Part shown: positions 43,990 to 56,801 of the stretch, one piece after another
Layout of the letters: the number at the start of each line of letters is the position of its first letter
Position numbering within the stretch: the stretch's first letter is position 1
DNA from: Cryptomeria japonica
Taxonomy: Eukaryota; Streptophyta; Pinopsida; Cupressales; Cupressaceae
Direction of reading: 5' to 3'
DNA: 58,000 bases
Assembly (NCBI RefSeq): GCF_030272615.1
Contig: NC_081411.1
Coordinates: forward strand, 184,994,449 to 185,052,448
Program-made: the position numbers and the translations under genes
Notes under the pieces: generated by a model
Databases searched by the model: none
What the model was told of the DNA's origin: nothing
The model's input: only the letters and a program-made list of their open reading frames with translations

Positions 43990-45300
43990 CTACTATTTTA
44001 ATAGAGCCAACAGAAGCAATAAAAATTGGTACATCAAAGGACCCCAAAGTCCTTCATCCTGCTGCATTATTATCAGATGAAGAGAGGAAAGAATACATAA
44101 AACTCTTCAAAGAAAGACAGATAAATTTTTCTTGGTCCTATGTAGACATGCCAGGACTTTATCCAGATCTTATCATGCATCATCTCAATGTGGATCCAAA
44201 ATAAAAACTAGTTAAACAAAAGCTAAGGAAGATGCATCCACACATCACTCTCCTTGTAAAAGAAGAGCTAAAGAAACTATTGGATGTGGGTTTCATAAGA
44301 CCTATTGCCTATCTAGAATGGGTCTCAAGTATTGTGGTAGTGTCAAAGCCAAATAAAAGCATAAGAGTCTGTATCGACTTCAGAGATTTGAACAAGGCAT
44401 ATCCTAAAGATGATTTACCATTGCCCAACATCGATATTACTGTAGATGTATCAACAGGTCATGATATGTTTTCAATAATGGATGGATTCTTGAGGTACAA
44501 TCAAATAAGAATCACCCCTAAAGATCAAGAAAAGAAAACATTCACCTATGCATGGGGTACTTACCACTAGAATGCTATGTCATTTAGGATTAAGAATGCA
44601 GGAGCAACTTATCAAAGTGCCATGACAACAATTTTCCATGATATGATTCATACATTTATGAAAGATTATGTAGATGACATACTTGCAAAATCTCATACAG
44701 GGAAAGAACATTTGAACATCTTGGGCAAGATCTTTGAGAGGCTTGAACAATATCACTTAATATTGAATCCAAAAAATGTGCATTTGGAGTAACCTCTAGA
44801 AAAATTCTTGGGTACATTATATCAGCTCTTGAAATTGAAGTCGATCCAGAAAAGGTCAAAGCCATCATGGAAATGGAGTCACCTAGAAACATAAGCCAAT
44901 TGCGTTCTCTACAAGGGAGATTGCAATCAATGAAAAGATTTGTCTCTCAATTAGCAAATAGATCTCATCCATTCACTCATCTTTTACACAAGAATCTTTC
45001 ATTCAAATGGGATAAGAAGTGTGAAGAATCTTCTATTCAAAACAAAGAATATTTGATGAATCCTCTAGTACTTGTATCACCAATCAAAGGGAAACCATTG
45101 TTACTTTACATCTCAAAAGCAAATGTATCACTAGGAGCTCTCTTAGCACAACGCGATGAAGAAGGGAAAGGAAGAGCAGTGTATTACATCAACAGAACAC
45201 TTGTAGGCTATGAATTGAACTATACATCAGTTGAGAATATATGCCTAGTAGTTGTATTTGTAACTCAAAAAATTTGACATTATATGCTGACTCATTCTAT
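43990..45300 (+). pseudogene. Gypsy 2 reverse transcriptase and start of RNase H (broken)
   Basis: Motifs are INFSWSYVDMPGLYPDL, KQKLRKMHPHITLLVKEEL, FIRPIAYLEWVSSIVVVSKP, IRVCIDFRDLNKAYPKD, LPLPNIDITVD, MFSIMDGFLRYNQIRI, KNAGATYQSAMTT and the catalytic YVDD in MKDYVDDILAKS, then LQGRLQSMKRFVSQLANRSH, LGALLAQRDEEGKGRAVYYI and LVGYELNYTSVE. Open pieces are 44232-44570, 44577-44792 and 44867-45277. Stops include TAA near 44203, TAG at 44568-44570 and TAA at 44790. The piece near 44867 begins after a frame change. Confidence 0.88.
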
Positions 45301-45946
45301 CAAATTAATAGCAAAAATAGATCCACTAAAGTATTTGTTGAGAAAGTCAACTGTGACAGGAAGACTAGTAAAATGGGTTATGGTACTAAGTGATTTTGAT
45401 ATAGAATATTTTGATCAAAAAGCTATCAAAGGACATGTCATTGATGATCAATTGGGTGAAGCACCCTTCCAAGACAACACACTATTGCACATCAAATTTC
45501 TTGATGGAGACATTCTGACAATAAGCACAAAATTTTGGGACCTCTACTTTGGTGTCTCCTATACACAATATGGATCAGGTGTTGGAATTTTGTTCATCAC
45601 ACCTTAGGGACACACAAGTCCAAAATCATTCAAACTATTGTTTTTATGCACAAACAATACTACAGAATATGAAGCATTGGCTATTGGGCTCAAAATGGAT
45701 ATTGAATGGAATATCAAGGAATTGCATGTTTATGGTGATTCACAACTTATAATCAACCAAATAAATGATGTTTATCAAACTAAGGATAACAAGCTCATGC
45801 CTTATAAACAACTAGTTGAAAATTCTAAAGAGCATTTTGAAGAAATAACATTTACTCAGATCCCAAGAAATGAGAACAAAGCAGTAGATGCAATAACTAC
45901 AATAGCACCTCTTTTGCAAAATCGAGAAAATCAACAACATTACTAA
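45284..45946 (+). pseudogene. Gypsy 2 RNase H region (broken)
   Basis: RLVKWVMVLSDFDIEYFDQK closes the RT-linked domain. The second RNase H-like domain begins LYFGVSYTQYGSGVGILFIT, with Gly in place of the first catalytic Asp (gypsy 1 keeps LYFDG). It continues after a TAG as NNTTEYEALAIGLKMDIEW, LHVYGDSQLIINQIN and IPRNENKAVDAI. The lost Asp and the stop mean it cannot work. Confidence 0.83.
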
Positions 45947-47290
45947 TTCCTGGTGGAAGATATATTGAATCCTACCATTGAAGTCCAAAATACCCACATT
46001 ATTTATCATATATCTAAAAATGATCAATCCTTAAATATCCAAACTTATCGATACCTAAAGGATAATATCCTTCCTCCTGAACTATCCCACAATCAGAGAA
46101 GAAATTTTATCTGTCAATCATCTTGCTATACTATCATTATCAATGTCTTATATAGACGAGGTCTAGATAGTACTCTACTGAGATGTCTTGAACAAGAAGA
46201 ATGTGAGAAAGTTCTCAATGAAGTCTACGCAGGTATTTTTGGCCCACCCTCAAGTGGATTAACGTTGGCTAATAAACTTATTTGTTTGGGTTACTGTTGG
46301 CTGACTATGGAGAGAGATTCATTTACATATTCCAAGAAATGCAAACAATGCCAGATCTATGGGAATCTAATCCATGCACCTGCACAAGAATTGTATCCTA
46401 TGGTAGGTTCATGGCCATTCTCCCAATGGGGTCTTGATTTGGTAGGTAAGATAAACCCTTTATCCTCTAATGGACACAAGTTCATTCTGTCTTCTACTGA
46501 TTATTTCACTAAGTTGATTGAAGCAGTGTCTTTGATGAAAGTGACAGGAAAACAAATATCATCATTCATCCTGAATTATATGATTTGTCGCTATGGAGTC
46601 CATATGACCATTATCACTGATAATGGACTTGACCATTTAAGAATCAAGATGTGAAGGAACTATGTGAGCGATTTCATATTCATTGTAGGTTTTATACTCC
46701 ATATTATCCATAGGGAAATGGTCAATTTGAGACATTAAATAAAACATTCTTGAAAATCCTGAAGAAAATAGTCAAGGAAGTTGTTAAAGAATGCCACATT
46801 CAGCTAAATCCTTCTCTTTGGGCATACCAAATCAGTATTTGCACACCAATGGGGGCAAATCTAAATTACTTAGTCTATGGATCGTAAGACATGTTACCAG
46901 TCGAAGTAGAGATACTATCTCTATGAGTATCCTTGAAAGGTCTTATACCAAAAGAAGAACAATGAGTCTCTAGATTTCAAGAACTTGAACTGTTTCAAGA
47001 ACAACACCAAAATGATACATGTCATTTGAAGGCATATCAATAGAGAATGGAAAGAAGTTATAATAACAGAGTTAAGCCACACATTTTTTAGATTAGAGAT
47101 CTATTTCTAAGGGAGAATCCGAGAAATGAGCAAGACCAAGAAAAGAAGGGAAAGTTTGAACCAAACTTGTTAGGTCCTTTTGTTATTGTAGTAGGATATG
47201 GGTCAAGAGCATACAGGTTATCTACCCCTGAAGGTGATTGGTTTGATGAGCCCATCAATTCCATCCATCTCAAAAAGCTCTATGCTTGAG
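45947..47290 (+). pseudogene. Gypsy 2 integrase (broken)
   Basis: The open piece 45953-46654 holds the zinc region (NEVYAGIFGPPSSGLTLANK, KKCKQCQIYGN), then the core start WPFSQWGLDLVGKINP, ILSSTDYFTKLIEAV and IITDNGLDH with the second Asp. The usual HxxxH is altered (YAGIFGPPS). From 46650 the frame is shredded by stops. The C-terminal tether is again recognisable at 47150-47287 as LGPFVIVVGYGSRAYRLST and INSIHLKKLYA, ending in TGA. Confidence 0.85.
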
Positions 47291-49655
47291 ATATAAAGTC
47301 CTGAAGAAATCAGAAAAAAACAATATAAAGTCCTAAAGAAATTAGTAAAAATTAAAAAAGTACAAAATCCCTAAAAAGAATAAAACAACGAAAATATAAC
47401 AAAAACAAATCAAATATGGAAAAAATGCAATAAATTTAGATAGTGAAAACCTAGTAAATAAGTGCTATCTAAAAGTGGGTTCTTCCATCTATGAGATCGC
47501 TTTGCACATCTATCCATCCTATGCCATCTATCCATGCTATCACATCTATTGCTTTCATATATCCTAGCCTTTCCATTTATCTTTTGCATCCATTTCTCTG
47601 AACCATTAGTAGGAAATATGCAGCTTACCAACAATTATACATCTTTGACATACTTAGCGTAGTCACTGTATTGAATTTTATCGATCATATATGCATTATA
47701 TCCCACCGTGGTTTGGATTTTGATCAATTTTTGTACATCCATAATAAAGTTTATTTTTGTCAAGGGTAAAATCCTAATTCCTTTTGCTAAGGTGATCTTT
47801 TAAATCTTTGAAAATCTAAAATAATTCGAAAACTTAGAAAAAACCCAAAACACCTAAAGATTTGAAATAGATAATGAGCAACAAAGCAATGAAGATTAAG
47901 GCATTTTGTAAAAATTGAATCATGACACTCAGAATACAAGGAATAAACCAGCAAGTAATGAAGGATTATCAATGATCATTCATCAAGATGATTATATCAG
48001 TCAATGACCATGAGAACATGTGAATAAGATACAAGATTCAGTGCTTATATCTTGATTTTATTGCTAATCATATACTGTATGCGACTCAAGGATGTCCATG
48101 ACTAGAGAAGCTATGATGGGGCATGATTATTTTCTTTGCTTGTTATCTGTGGTTTATCTCTTATTAAGGTATGTACTTATCTAAGGACATGATTAGAAAA
48201 AGATCAAGGAGGACATTTTGAGTCATACATGAAAGGGGATAATCCTTGTTTGTTCTGCAAGAAATACTCAGGTCAGCTTGATTCATCATATTAAGTTGCT
48301 TGTATTAACTTGCTATATCAAAATCCATGTAAGAAATTATCATATCAGCTTGAATCATTATGTCAAGATGCTTGTATTTTCTTACAACATTTTAAAAGCT
48401 CAATGATGAAATCAAGCACTATTATAAGACAACATATGAAGAATGGAAGTATCATTTTACTTAGATCATTTTAGGTTATCTCATTATCATTTGCATTATA
48501 AGTATTCATTATTGGTTACATTTCATTCCATTCAGAGATCAATGGTCAAAAATAAAGATTGAGTATACTGGGACAAAGAAAAAGAAATTTGCATTTGATC
48601 ATTGTAGGCTATTTGATCTTTAGAATCATTTAAATTATTATCATTCATATCATTTAATTGCATTCAATCACTACATTATTTTTCATTTCATTAAGCGCAT
48701 TTCATAATCATTTAGTATATCATCATTACTATTTGCATTAGGATCATTATCATTGTAGATCTTTGGTCATTTAGTTGCATCTTTGCACTTAGATTCATTT
48801 ATCATTATAAGCATATTCATAATAACATCCATTTTCATATATAAGAATCATCCATGTAGTCAATGCATATAGATCATCATCATATAGAGTAACATGCATA
48901 ATAAATCATGAATCATCAGCATCATATAGGGTCCATGTCTGTATATCATCATAAAGTAGTAAACAATCCAAGAATACAATGATATCAAAGAAATAATCAA
49001 TAAAATACATTCTCCCATGATACAAATCAATATCTCATATCAATATTTCAACTAGGACAAAGAGAACCACTCTTTTCAGATGTTGTAGGCCTCGCTAATC
49101 CTTTCATTCCCCTCTGGATGAATCAATACATCTAGATCCTCTTGGAATATGATATAAACAAAATACTAGTTCTTGATCCAATCAATCACTTTGATCAATC
49201 AATCAGTTATCCTATTCGCTCACTTGAGAGTTCTATCAATCTCTTTAAACATATATTAGTGATGCTCATTCATCATGACGTCACACATCTAGTCTTTCTA
49301 ATCTTGAGTTTATATCATTGATTCTCATCAATAATGAAGTCAATCGAACTCTATCCTATCAGATCATCAAAGCTTTGATTTTATATCATTGACCCTCATC
49401 GATCATGAGGTCAATCAAACTCTATCAATCATCAAATCAAGAAAAACATCAAAGTAATCAAAGAGCGGACATTTTCATCAACCAAAGTTGTAGAAATTTC
49501 AATCAATTATTAGGATATTAATCACTTATCCAAAATTTTCAATAATTTCATGATCAATCTCTCGAGGGGGCACACAATCAAGATTTTTATCTTCATCGGG
49601 TGCATTATCGAGACTTGATTTCATCTTTGAAACAATATTGTCTCAACATCATTTC
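47291..49655 (+). other. Long non-coding 3' region of gypsy 2
   Basis: About 2.4 kb lie between the integrase stop and the PPT with no recognisable ORF. The part 48450-48960 is dominated by degenerate ATCATT / CATTATCATTTGCAT words, and a 71-bp unit starting TTTATATCATTGA is duplicated at 49309 and 49380. Such spacers are known in some gypsy lineages with env-like or non-coding 3' regions; here no protein can be read. Confidence 0.6.
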
Positions 49656-49669
49656 AAAGAGGGGAAAAA
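49656..49669 (+). other. Polypurine tract of gypsy 2
   Basis: AAAGAGGGGAAAAA lies directly before TGTATACAC, a plausible LTR start of the same style as TGTAGACACC of the solo LTR at 13733. Confidence 0.75.
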
Positions 49670-50434
49670 TGTATACACATAAAATTGACTGAGTAATTAA
49701 ATAAATATTTTATATTTATTTAATAATTATTCTTCTATAAAATAGTTAATTTGAAAAGATTAATTTATTTAATTCATTTCATGTCCTTCTATTAATTAAT
49801 TTAATTGGAACATTTTATTAATTAATTCGTTATATACTTTTTTTCTAATCAATTAATTATATATCTAACATTTAATTATTCCTCTATCTACTATCCTATA
49901 GTCTCATTAATTAAATAATTTCTTAATTATTTAATCCCTTTTCCAACTCCCCTTTCAGTCTCCACATCATGTCTTCGTTGCCAACTCATCCATCATGTGG
50001 CTAATTAATTCAAAAAAATAAAAAAAATAAAAAATAGTTTATTAGCCACTTATCTCCAACTTCCAAAATGAATGAAATATTGTGTACATACACATATTTC
50101 CTAACTTTCTTCTATATTCTCTCCAACATCCCTATATCTTAGGAGGACTTGAGTTCACTTGTCCTCTCATTCCTACATCTTCTCTAACTATTCTATATCC
50201 TCTAAATTCTTCAAATTAGTCAAGGTAAGATGAGTGGTGCTTGTCTTCTCCTTCTCCCTTTCTCTCAACCTTCAACTTCTTGCTCATAGGTATCCAATTT
50301 TTCAAGATTCGATCATGACCGTTGATCTCTGCCACCTAAGCTCATGCACTAAAAAATATATAAAAACAAGTCTCATAATCCATTTTGAAACTAATAGACT
50401 AATAACTAATCTTATAGTCAGTCTAGGAGTCTTT
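49670..50434 (+). repeat. 3' LTR of gypsy 2 (left part)
   Basis: It begins TGTATACACA after the PPT and continues through AT-rich TTAATTAATTTAATT sequence until LTR X intervenes at 50435. No partner LTR exists in the window to confirm the extent. Confidence 0.6.
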
Positions 50435-51359
50435 TGTTAGACACAATGTACCACTGAGAGGGGGAGGGCGTGAATCAGTGGTTCTCAAAAAATTTCCTTT
50501 CAACTCTCCTTTGTGAGCACACCGGTTGATGGATCTAACTGAATGCAGACTTATCAGTAAGGTAGGAGACTAACTTAAATGAAAAACACACTCACAAGGG
50601 AATATCACATAACACCAGTATATACGAGGAAAACCCAATATGGGAAAAACCTTGGTGAGCAATGTTTTTGGAGTCTACTGCTCCAATCCAACCTCATAAT
50701 AAAACACAGTTACAAAGTTTAGGGCACCAACCCAAGGAGCACCAACCCCTACTTGATTCATGGGCTAAAAACCAAAGGAGCACCAACCCTTGACTTAAGG
50801 GAACCAACCCAAGGAGCTACAACCCCTGCACTGAGCTCCAACTCAGTGTACACAATGTAAGCATCAAATACATAAGTAATTATCTTGTTACAAGTGAATC
50901 TTGGAACCATTATACATATCTTACACTGTTGGTCAGATTCCTTTTCTACTTCACTGACTCACTTCTCTACTGCTCTTCTCTTCACCGAATCTACTCTTTG
51001 TCAATTTTCTATTTATCTCCTCTGCAGCCTCCTTCACTCCTACTCTATCGGTATTAAAAACTACCAGTTCTTCTCTCCAATGGGTTGAAAGCTTCAACCA
51101 AGTTCACTTTCACTCGCACTCTCTTCATAGATGCTCGTTGAGCACTTGGCTGATCTTTTCCTTACTTGCAGAAGTCTTCCATTTCACAACAACACAATAT
51201 GCTTCTATTCAACAACACCATTCTTCCTCTTCTGTCGTATACTTATAGACTGGTTTTTCCCTCCAAAAACCAATTCAAAAACTAGGCAGTTAGGGTTTCC
51301 TCACCATCCTCGAGGCAAACCAAATCCAATCAGATCTTGCAGGATCTAATCTTTCTGAC
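50435..51359 (-). repeat. LTR X: copia-type LTR, U3 truncated by element B
   Basis: On the minus strand it ends GTCTAACA at 50435, preceded by a CCCCCTCTCAGTGG box like LTRs A, B and copia, and has GTATATACTGGTGTT after a GGGTTTTCC box. A TATA-like CTATAAGTA lies about 810 bp from this end. The other LTRs have 450-750 bp of U3 beyond their TATA box, but X has only about 110 bp before element B begins, so the rest of X should lie beyond B outside the window. Confidence 0.72.
51242..51247 (-). promoter_or_regulatory. Candidate TATA box in LTR X
   Basis: The minus strand reads GTCTATAAGTATAC, in the same relative place as the TATA-like sites of the related LTRs. Confidence 0.4.
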
Positions 51360-52533
51360 TGTTAGGCCTAATATGGAAAGCTAATGTACTGAGAGGGGAG
51401 GGGTGAATCAGTACTCCAAAACTTTTCTTCAATAATAACCTTACTATTATGCATAAACAGAATAGTGTAGTAACATAAAATAAAGTTAAAACAAATAGAT
51501 AACAATCATACATGATTCACTCCATAACACATATATTTTGGTCACGCAGAAACTCTTGGTTAGAGAGAAAAATAGTGGTGGGGATGGCACCCACAACTTC
51601 ACTACTGCAATAATAAAGATTGCTCGGTTAGAGCTACATTTAGCTATTTCTGATAGCTTACCCTGTTAGGAGTAACAAGATCTGTTAGATCTACCTTACT
51701 AAAGGATTTTACAACACTATATAAATGTTGCACCTAGTTAGAGGATTTACAATTTATAGACTTGGTTAGAGTCTTTTACCCTGTTAAAGGTTTCTCTTAC
51801 AACTTCAAAATATTACAATAAGACTTTACAAATATCTACAACTTTACATCTGAAATGCTATAGCAGATTCTATGTGCTCAGAATAAGATTACCTAGCTTG
51901 TAGCATACCTTGGTAACCCATATTGTAACTTGGTAAACCCTTTTGTTTACTTTGTTCTTCGACTATTCACTGATAACCTTCTTGATGACCTCTCTGTGTC
52001 TCTATAATAGTCTTCCTTCATACACACACAAATATATCTCACCTCTCTTCTTCTAACCCTAAAATCATGTTGTATAAATAGATCTCTTAAAGTGGTGATC
52101 TAATTCATTTCTTTGATCTTACAAAAAAGATTCCTCGAATGAATAAATAAACAAAATATTTCATTGGTTAGATTGACCTTGCAATCATACACAATTTTCT
52201 AGTGCAATTTCCAATGTAATAACGGTTAGATGTGCCTTGATCTTGTAACATGTTTTCATGTGCATGTCCAGGTTTAATGTATCTGGTAAAATGTTTCACT
52301 CAGTGAATATCAACTTGGTGAGTTAACTTTACTGCTCGGTAGCCATGAAACAATACTTGGTAAACAGCTCAGTGAATATTGCATTCTATGACTACTTTCT
52401 TCTGTAACTGACTAGATTGTTCATACCGACTTCTCTGTGTGTACCGACTACATGATTCGGTAATACTAACCGACTAGAATATATAGTATGACTTTGAATA
52501 TAAAAACTAATGGCAATTTGATAAGTAGCAACA
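51360..52533 (-). repeat. 3' LTR of element B (1174 bp)
   Basis: On the minus strand it begins TGTTGCTACTT directly after the PPT and ends GGCCTAACA at 51360. It carries the CCCCTCCCCTCTCAGTAC box near its end. Confidence 0.88.
52072..52080 (-). promoter_or_regulatory. Candidate TATA box in the element B LTR
   Basis: The minus strand reads CTATTTATACAAC followed by TAGGGTTAG, about 715 bp from the LTR end, the same spacing as in LTRs A and copia. Confidence 0.5.
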
Positions 52534-52545
52534 ATCTCCCCTTTT
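52534..52545 (-). other. Polypurine tract of element B
   Basis: The minus strand reads AAAAGGGGAGAT immediately before TGTTGC, one base different from the PPT of element A. Confidence 0.92.
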
Positions 52546-52919
52546 GACATTAGTTGAGATGTTTGACAAAAACTACTTTCAAAGTCATAACTCAAAAACT
52601 ATATACTTGCAAAATGACTACACTTGACAATATATACAATAATCAATGAAATAGTATATGCAGATATACTCCCCTTATCATTATTTTGTACATAACTCTA
52701 AATTTTGCATGTTTGATTCTATTCTGTGCTTGTGTGCTCTGAATGCTCTGTATATTCTGCTTAGTATACTCCCCTAGTATACAATACTCAAAATTGTGTT
52801 ACCAAAACTGTATCACTCTCCAAATATAGTATTACTCCCCCTTTGTCGGGTATTACTTTCCTCTATGTAGTATAATAATATTACTCCCTCTTTTTGACAA
52901 ACATCAAAAACTTAATTTC

Positions 52920-54093
52920 CATCCGGAGGTGGTAACTGATCAAAAATAGACTTATACTTGGTCTGAGCGTCGGTGAGGGTGACTGAGAGTGAATCCTTTA
53001 CACTTTCCATTAATGAATTTTGTGCTTGAATATCAGCTAAGAGTGATATTAAGCCATCAAGAGTGCTTCCCTCTTATGTAGTTGATAGGCGTGTAGCTCT
53101 GTTGATCTATTCCTATACTAATGAGAGATGGGGAAGGAATAATGTCTAAAGGGTCATTATGTCCATCCTGATTTTATGCTCTTCATTCCTGAGTTCTAAC
53201 TATTGAGCCATGAGTTGTTGAAGCTTTGCATAAAAATTCTAAACTAAATTGGGCTCGGTGGTCAACTTAGTTGAGAGATCGGTGATCTCTTTCTCAATTG
53301 CATCAGTTTTATTCTTGATATCTTTAATGAATAAGGAAAATGTACATAGTTTCTGGAATAAATAAAGAATATGCTTGAGTTGAGGGGACAACTCAGCAAT
53401 GAATTTGACAAGCTTTACCTTTCCAACAACAATGGATTTTTGTACTTCCTCTATCATTTTAGGAGTTAGCTCCTTGTCTTTTAGTTTGCTGAAGTACTTA
53501 GATGCATCAACTCCAGATGTTTCTATTTGAGTAAGGAGTTCATCCAGTTGAATGTGGATGGCTGCATCGGTTGACACTGTTGCTGAAGGTAGCATTTCTG
53601 TTAGTAGTGTCTTAACCTTCTGAAGTACTATATTCTTCTTTTGTATGGCCAGTTGCTTCTCCTATTTGGCCTTTGCTTTGCATAGTTCATCGAATTCAGT
53701 GAGTGCTTTCCCTTTCAATTTGGAGATGTCTACATTGGGCAACACTATCGGTTTAGACAGGTCAAATTTGAAACTATGCTTTCTCACCTTCCTTTCTTTT
53801 CCTTTGGTCGATGGCACTAAGACAAGTGCTTGTGAGGCTTGCTAACCCTCGATAGGTTGCTTGGTAGATGCAACACTTTGGTCTGTTCCTATAGCCATTG
53901 TACTGTCCTTGGGTGTCTTGGTGCTAGGGGTCTCAGCTGTAACAATTGCAATGCTTGATGGTGCTTGAGATGTCTAATCTTTGGTTGTATCTTCTGTTGC
54001 TTTAGATTTGGTACCTTTAGTGCCTTGCTCTATGTCCTTGGGAGCTTCGGTTGAGACAAGTGGCTTCACCGGTGGATAAGGTTGAACTTGTTC
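52920..54093 (-). pseudogene. Element B ORF2, C-terminal charged and coiled-coil part
   Basis: The open piece 53239-53595 is helical with heptad character (IKDIKNKTDAIEKEITDLST) and resembles element A near 710-913. The stretch 53600-54090 is Lys/Glu/Ser-rich in the sense frame with several stops. No catalytic motif is visible. Confidence 0.5.
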
Positions 54094-56282
54094 TTAAACA
54101 GATTCACTAGAGACAAGTTTTGCATAGGTAGTGCCTTCAATCATTTCCTGCTTCAGTGCTGCTTCATCCATTACATCTTCATCAATTTGAATAGTGTCAA
54201 CTGGGTCTGGACCTTGCTCAGTGACATCTGGATCTTGCTTGGTGATATCAACAATTTCAATTTGAGATTGTTCATCGACATCCTTTTGTTTGAAGATCTC
54301 CTCCCACTTGGCTTTTGTCTCATTCTCCACATCTATGTATAGCCCATTCATCAATTTTAAGGCTCTCTGTTTGACAAGAAATTTAGAATTGTATGTGGTC
54401 AAATGCTCCTTTATTTCTGCTACGGACATATCAGGAAATAGATGGACTAGACTTCTTTCTCTTATTTGACTCTCTGAGTCCATTGCATATTTCCATCTAT
54501 TATCAATATGTAAGTATAATTCACTCGGAAGTGACTTTACTAGTTCTAATGGAGTTAGCCGAAACTTCAAAAGTGTACAGATGACAGCTTCTTCAATTTT
54601 TCACTTCTCATCATTATTCCTAGTCTCATACTTAACATATCTAAATCCTGCAAATCCACCGTATTCTTTAAGATTGGCACAAAATTTTCAACACTATGAA
54701 TATTTACCTTTTTGCTTTTTACAATCTTAAATTTATTTGCATTATCAGATTTTGTATCACTCAACTCTTTTGCCAAAATGAGTCTCTGAGTAGATTTCTT
54801 ATAAGTCTTGGTTACCTTGGGTGCAGTAACACTCTTTTGTTTCTTACTTGGTGATGTAGTTGATGCTCTAGTGTTGGGTCTCTTTGATGGTGGAGTCGGT
54901 AGGGCCTTTGAAATGTCCTGTTTCTTTCTTTTCAGAACTTTACCCTTAGGCAACTCTGTACTTAATGTTATTGCAGCCTCTTGAGCTTTTGATTCCTTTT
55001 CGGTAATGGCAAGATTGCCTTTGATAGGTGTAGAGGAGGATTCTTCTCCGAATTTCTCAGATAAAACCTTTATCATTTTTGTAGCTTTTCTTGTAGCCTT
55101 AGGTACTACAATGCTCATTTTTACTTTTTCCTTCACCTCTTTATAGGTTCCATACCTTGGTTCGGTTGCATGCCTTGGCAATGATAAGTAGGCATCAATT
55201 TGTTGTTGTGTTATATCATAATCAATCTCATAACCCATTGGTTGCAACAATTGAGTCCTTGGTTCAACAACATTCACATAACAATAATCAATGTCGACCT
55301 CAAAACATATATTATCCTTGTATTTTTCTACCAGCTATGGTGGAATCTTGTACCTGTTGTGCATTTTCTCTTGGAACTTGCTGAATTAATCATCCATGAT
55401 ATCATTAAAGTTATTACCTAACTTCTTGATGAAGTCATTGATCTGATGGGTAATAGGTCGATGTACCTCCCATACTACTTTACCGACTGAGGAAAAGAAC
55501 TTCTCAAAATAGAAAAACATGCATACGAGAAGTGAACCAAACTTTAGTGTATTTGCCAAGTTGTTCTTCTTTGGCTTCCTTATTGTGTTCAGGTTCTCAA
55601 ACAAGTTCTTTAGTAGCACTTCACACAAATCTACCTTCATTCCCTTCTTCACTATTTTGTAGGCCAAGTCAACTGCAGCACATGGTACATTGTTTTCCCT
55701 TGCAGATTGGAAGAAATAGTAACCAATTACTCTAATTGCAAACTTGAGTTCTGCATCGGTGACATTATTCAATTTCAGTCCTTAGTAATCAGATTCTACT
55801 CTAGTTAGACTGATTAGCTCTTTTTGTGATATCATTTTCTGTGCTCGTGCATGATCATAGATAGGATACCCAGTGATCAGATGAATGATTTCCTTAGTGA
55901 TCTTAAATGGTTGCTCTTGTATCCACATGAAATCATCATGTACTCTGCTCAATACAAACTTAACCCACTGGGGTTTGAACACATGGGGATAGACTAGGGC
56001 TTCAATTAATCCCTTGATTTTGATATGCTCATATTTTCTATCCAGTTTGCCATTAGTGAAAAGTTCATCATATGTGTCACTAATCTCGACATAACCGAGT
56101 TCCTCAACATGACATTTGGTGAAGAATCTAACATCTTCTACTAACAAGACTCGATCTGGGATGAGTGAAAATGCAGTTTTATCATCCGGTTCAAAGGCAA
56201 CTTTGGGAGTTAAAGAATATTTCAGCGAGGGCTTCTCCACATTTTTGACAACTATGGGAACTTGGATCTTGGGTGCCATCAT
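54094..56282 (-). pseudogene. Element B ORF2, conserved part, unknown function
   Basis: Starting at ATG 56282, pieces 55782-56282, 55386-55772, 54567-55277 and 54094-54570 read on with few interruptions. They carry SLIPDRVLLVEDVRFF, LSRVHDDFMWIQEQPFKIT, LLVCMFFYFEKFFSSVG, LVEKYKDNICFEVDIDYCY, a Lys/Ser/Pro/Thr-rich probable nuclear-localising and disordered segment (54800-55100), and ELYLHIDNRWKYAMDSESQI. The same blocks occur in the same order in element A. Frame breaks are fewer than in A. No domain is recognised and no enzyme motif is seen. Conservation of order and wording between two diverged elements suggests the protein was maintained by selection while the family was active. Confidence 0.68.
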
Positions 56283-56801
56283 AGGTTTCAGGTAAGATTT
56301 AACAAATTATCCTTAAGGTTTACAAACGACTGACCCTTCACACTCGATAGATAATAGCAATTTGACTAGATCGAAAACTAGCTTAACAGTGTGAATAGAT
56401 TGATGTAAATACCTAGAAATTTGCTCTGAATGAAGTTTGATCGCTTGAATCACTCTGCTCTACTTCTCGAAAACTTGGTGAATGAAAATGACTGCAAAAA
56501 CACTTTTAAGTACTCAAAAATACCTTATCGAGCTCCGTGCAAGTTAGGTCAAAACATTAAATGCACTCCGTTAACCTTTTACCGATTGACTCCCTTTTTG
56601 TTTTAACCGAGTAACCAACTTTCCTTTATTAACCAACTTGACAGGTTTCCTGTATACACTAACTTGACAGGTTTCCTGTAAAGTATTATAAACTGACTAA
56701 TTGCATCTTAACTATGCAGATTTTGAATTTTGTACATAATAGAATAGGAACTGTTATGATGTAAACTTTAGAGAATGCAGTCCCTTCATACCTTTTCCTA
56801 A
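56283..56801 (-). other. Spacer between gag-like ORF and ORF2 in element B
   Basis: About 520 bp without a sustained frame, matching the spacer in element A. A 21-bp motif with AACTTGACAGGTTTCCTGTA is directly repeated near 56637 and 56663. Confidence 0.5.

Larger units (their letters stand above)
43950..50434 (+). mobile_element. Gypsy 2: 5'-truncated Ty3/gypsy retrotransposon
   Basis: Pol motifs run in plus orientation from about 43990 to 47290, then a long non-coding region, a PPT (49656-49669) and the start of a 3' LTR at 49670. Gag, protease, PBS and 5' LTR are not found, so the left end is truncated somewhere before 43990. The 3' LTR is interrupted at 50435 by LTR X. Its RT and integrase wording closely parallels gypsy 1, so both belong to one lineage. 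Confidence 0.8.

Noticed and set aside
48470-48960. ATCATT-rich stretch considered as a CRISPR-like or satellite array
   Set aside because: The words are irregular in spacing and sequence, with no fixed unit or spacers; this is a plant nuclear sequence.
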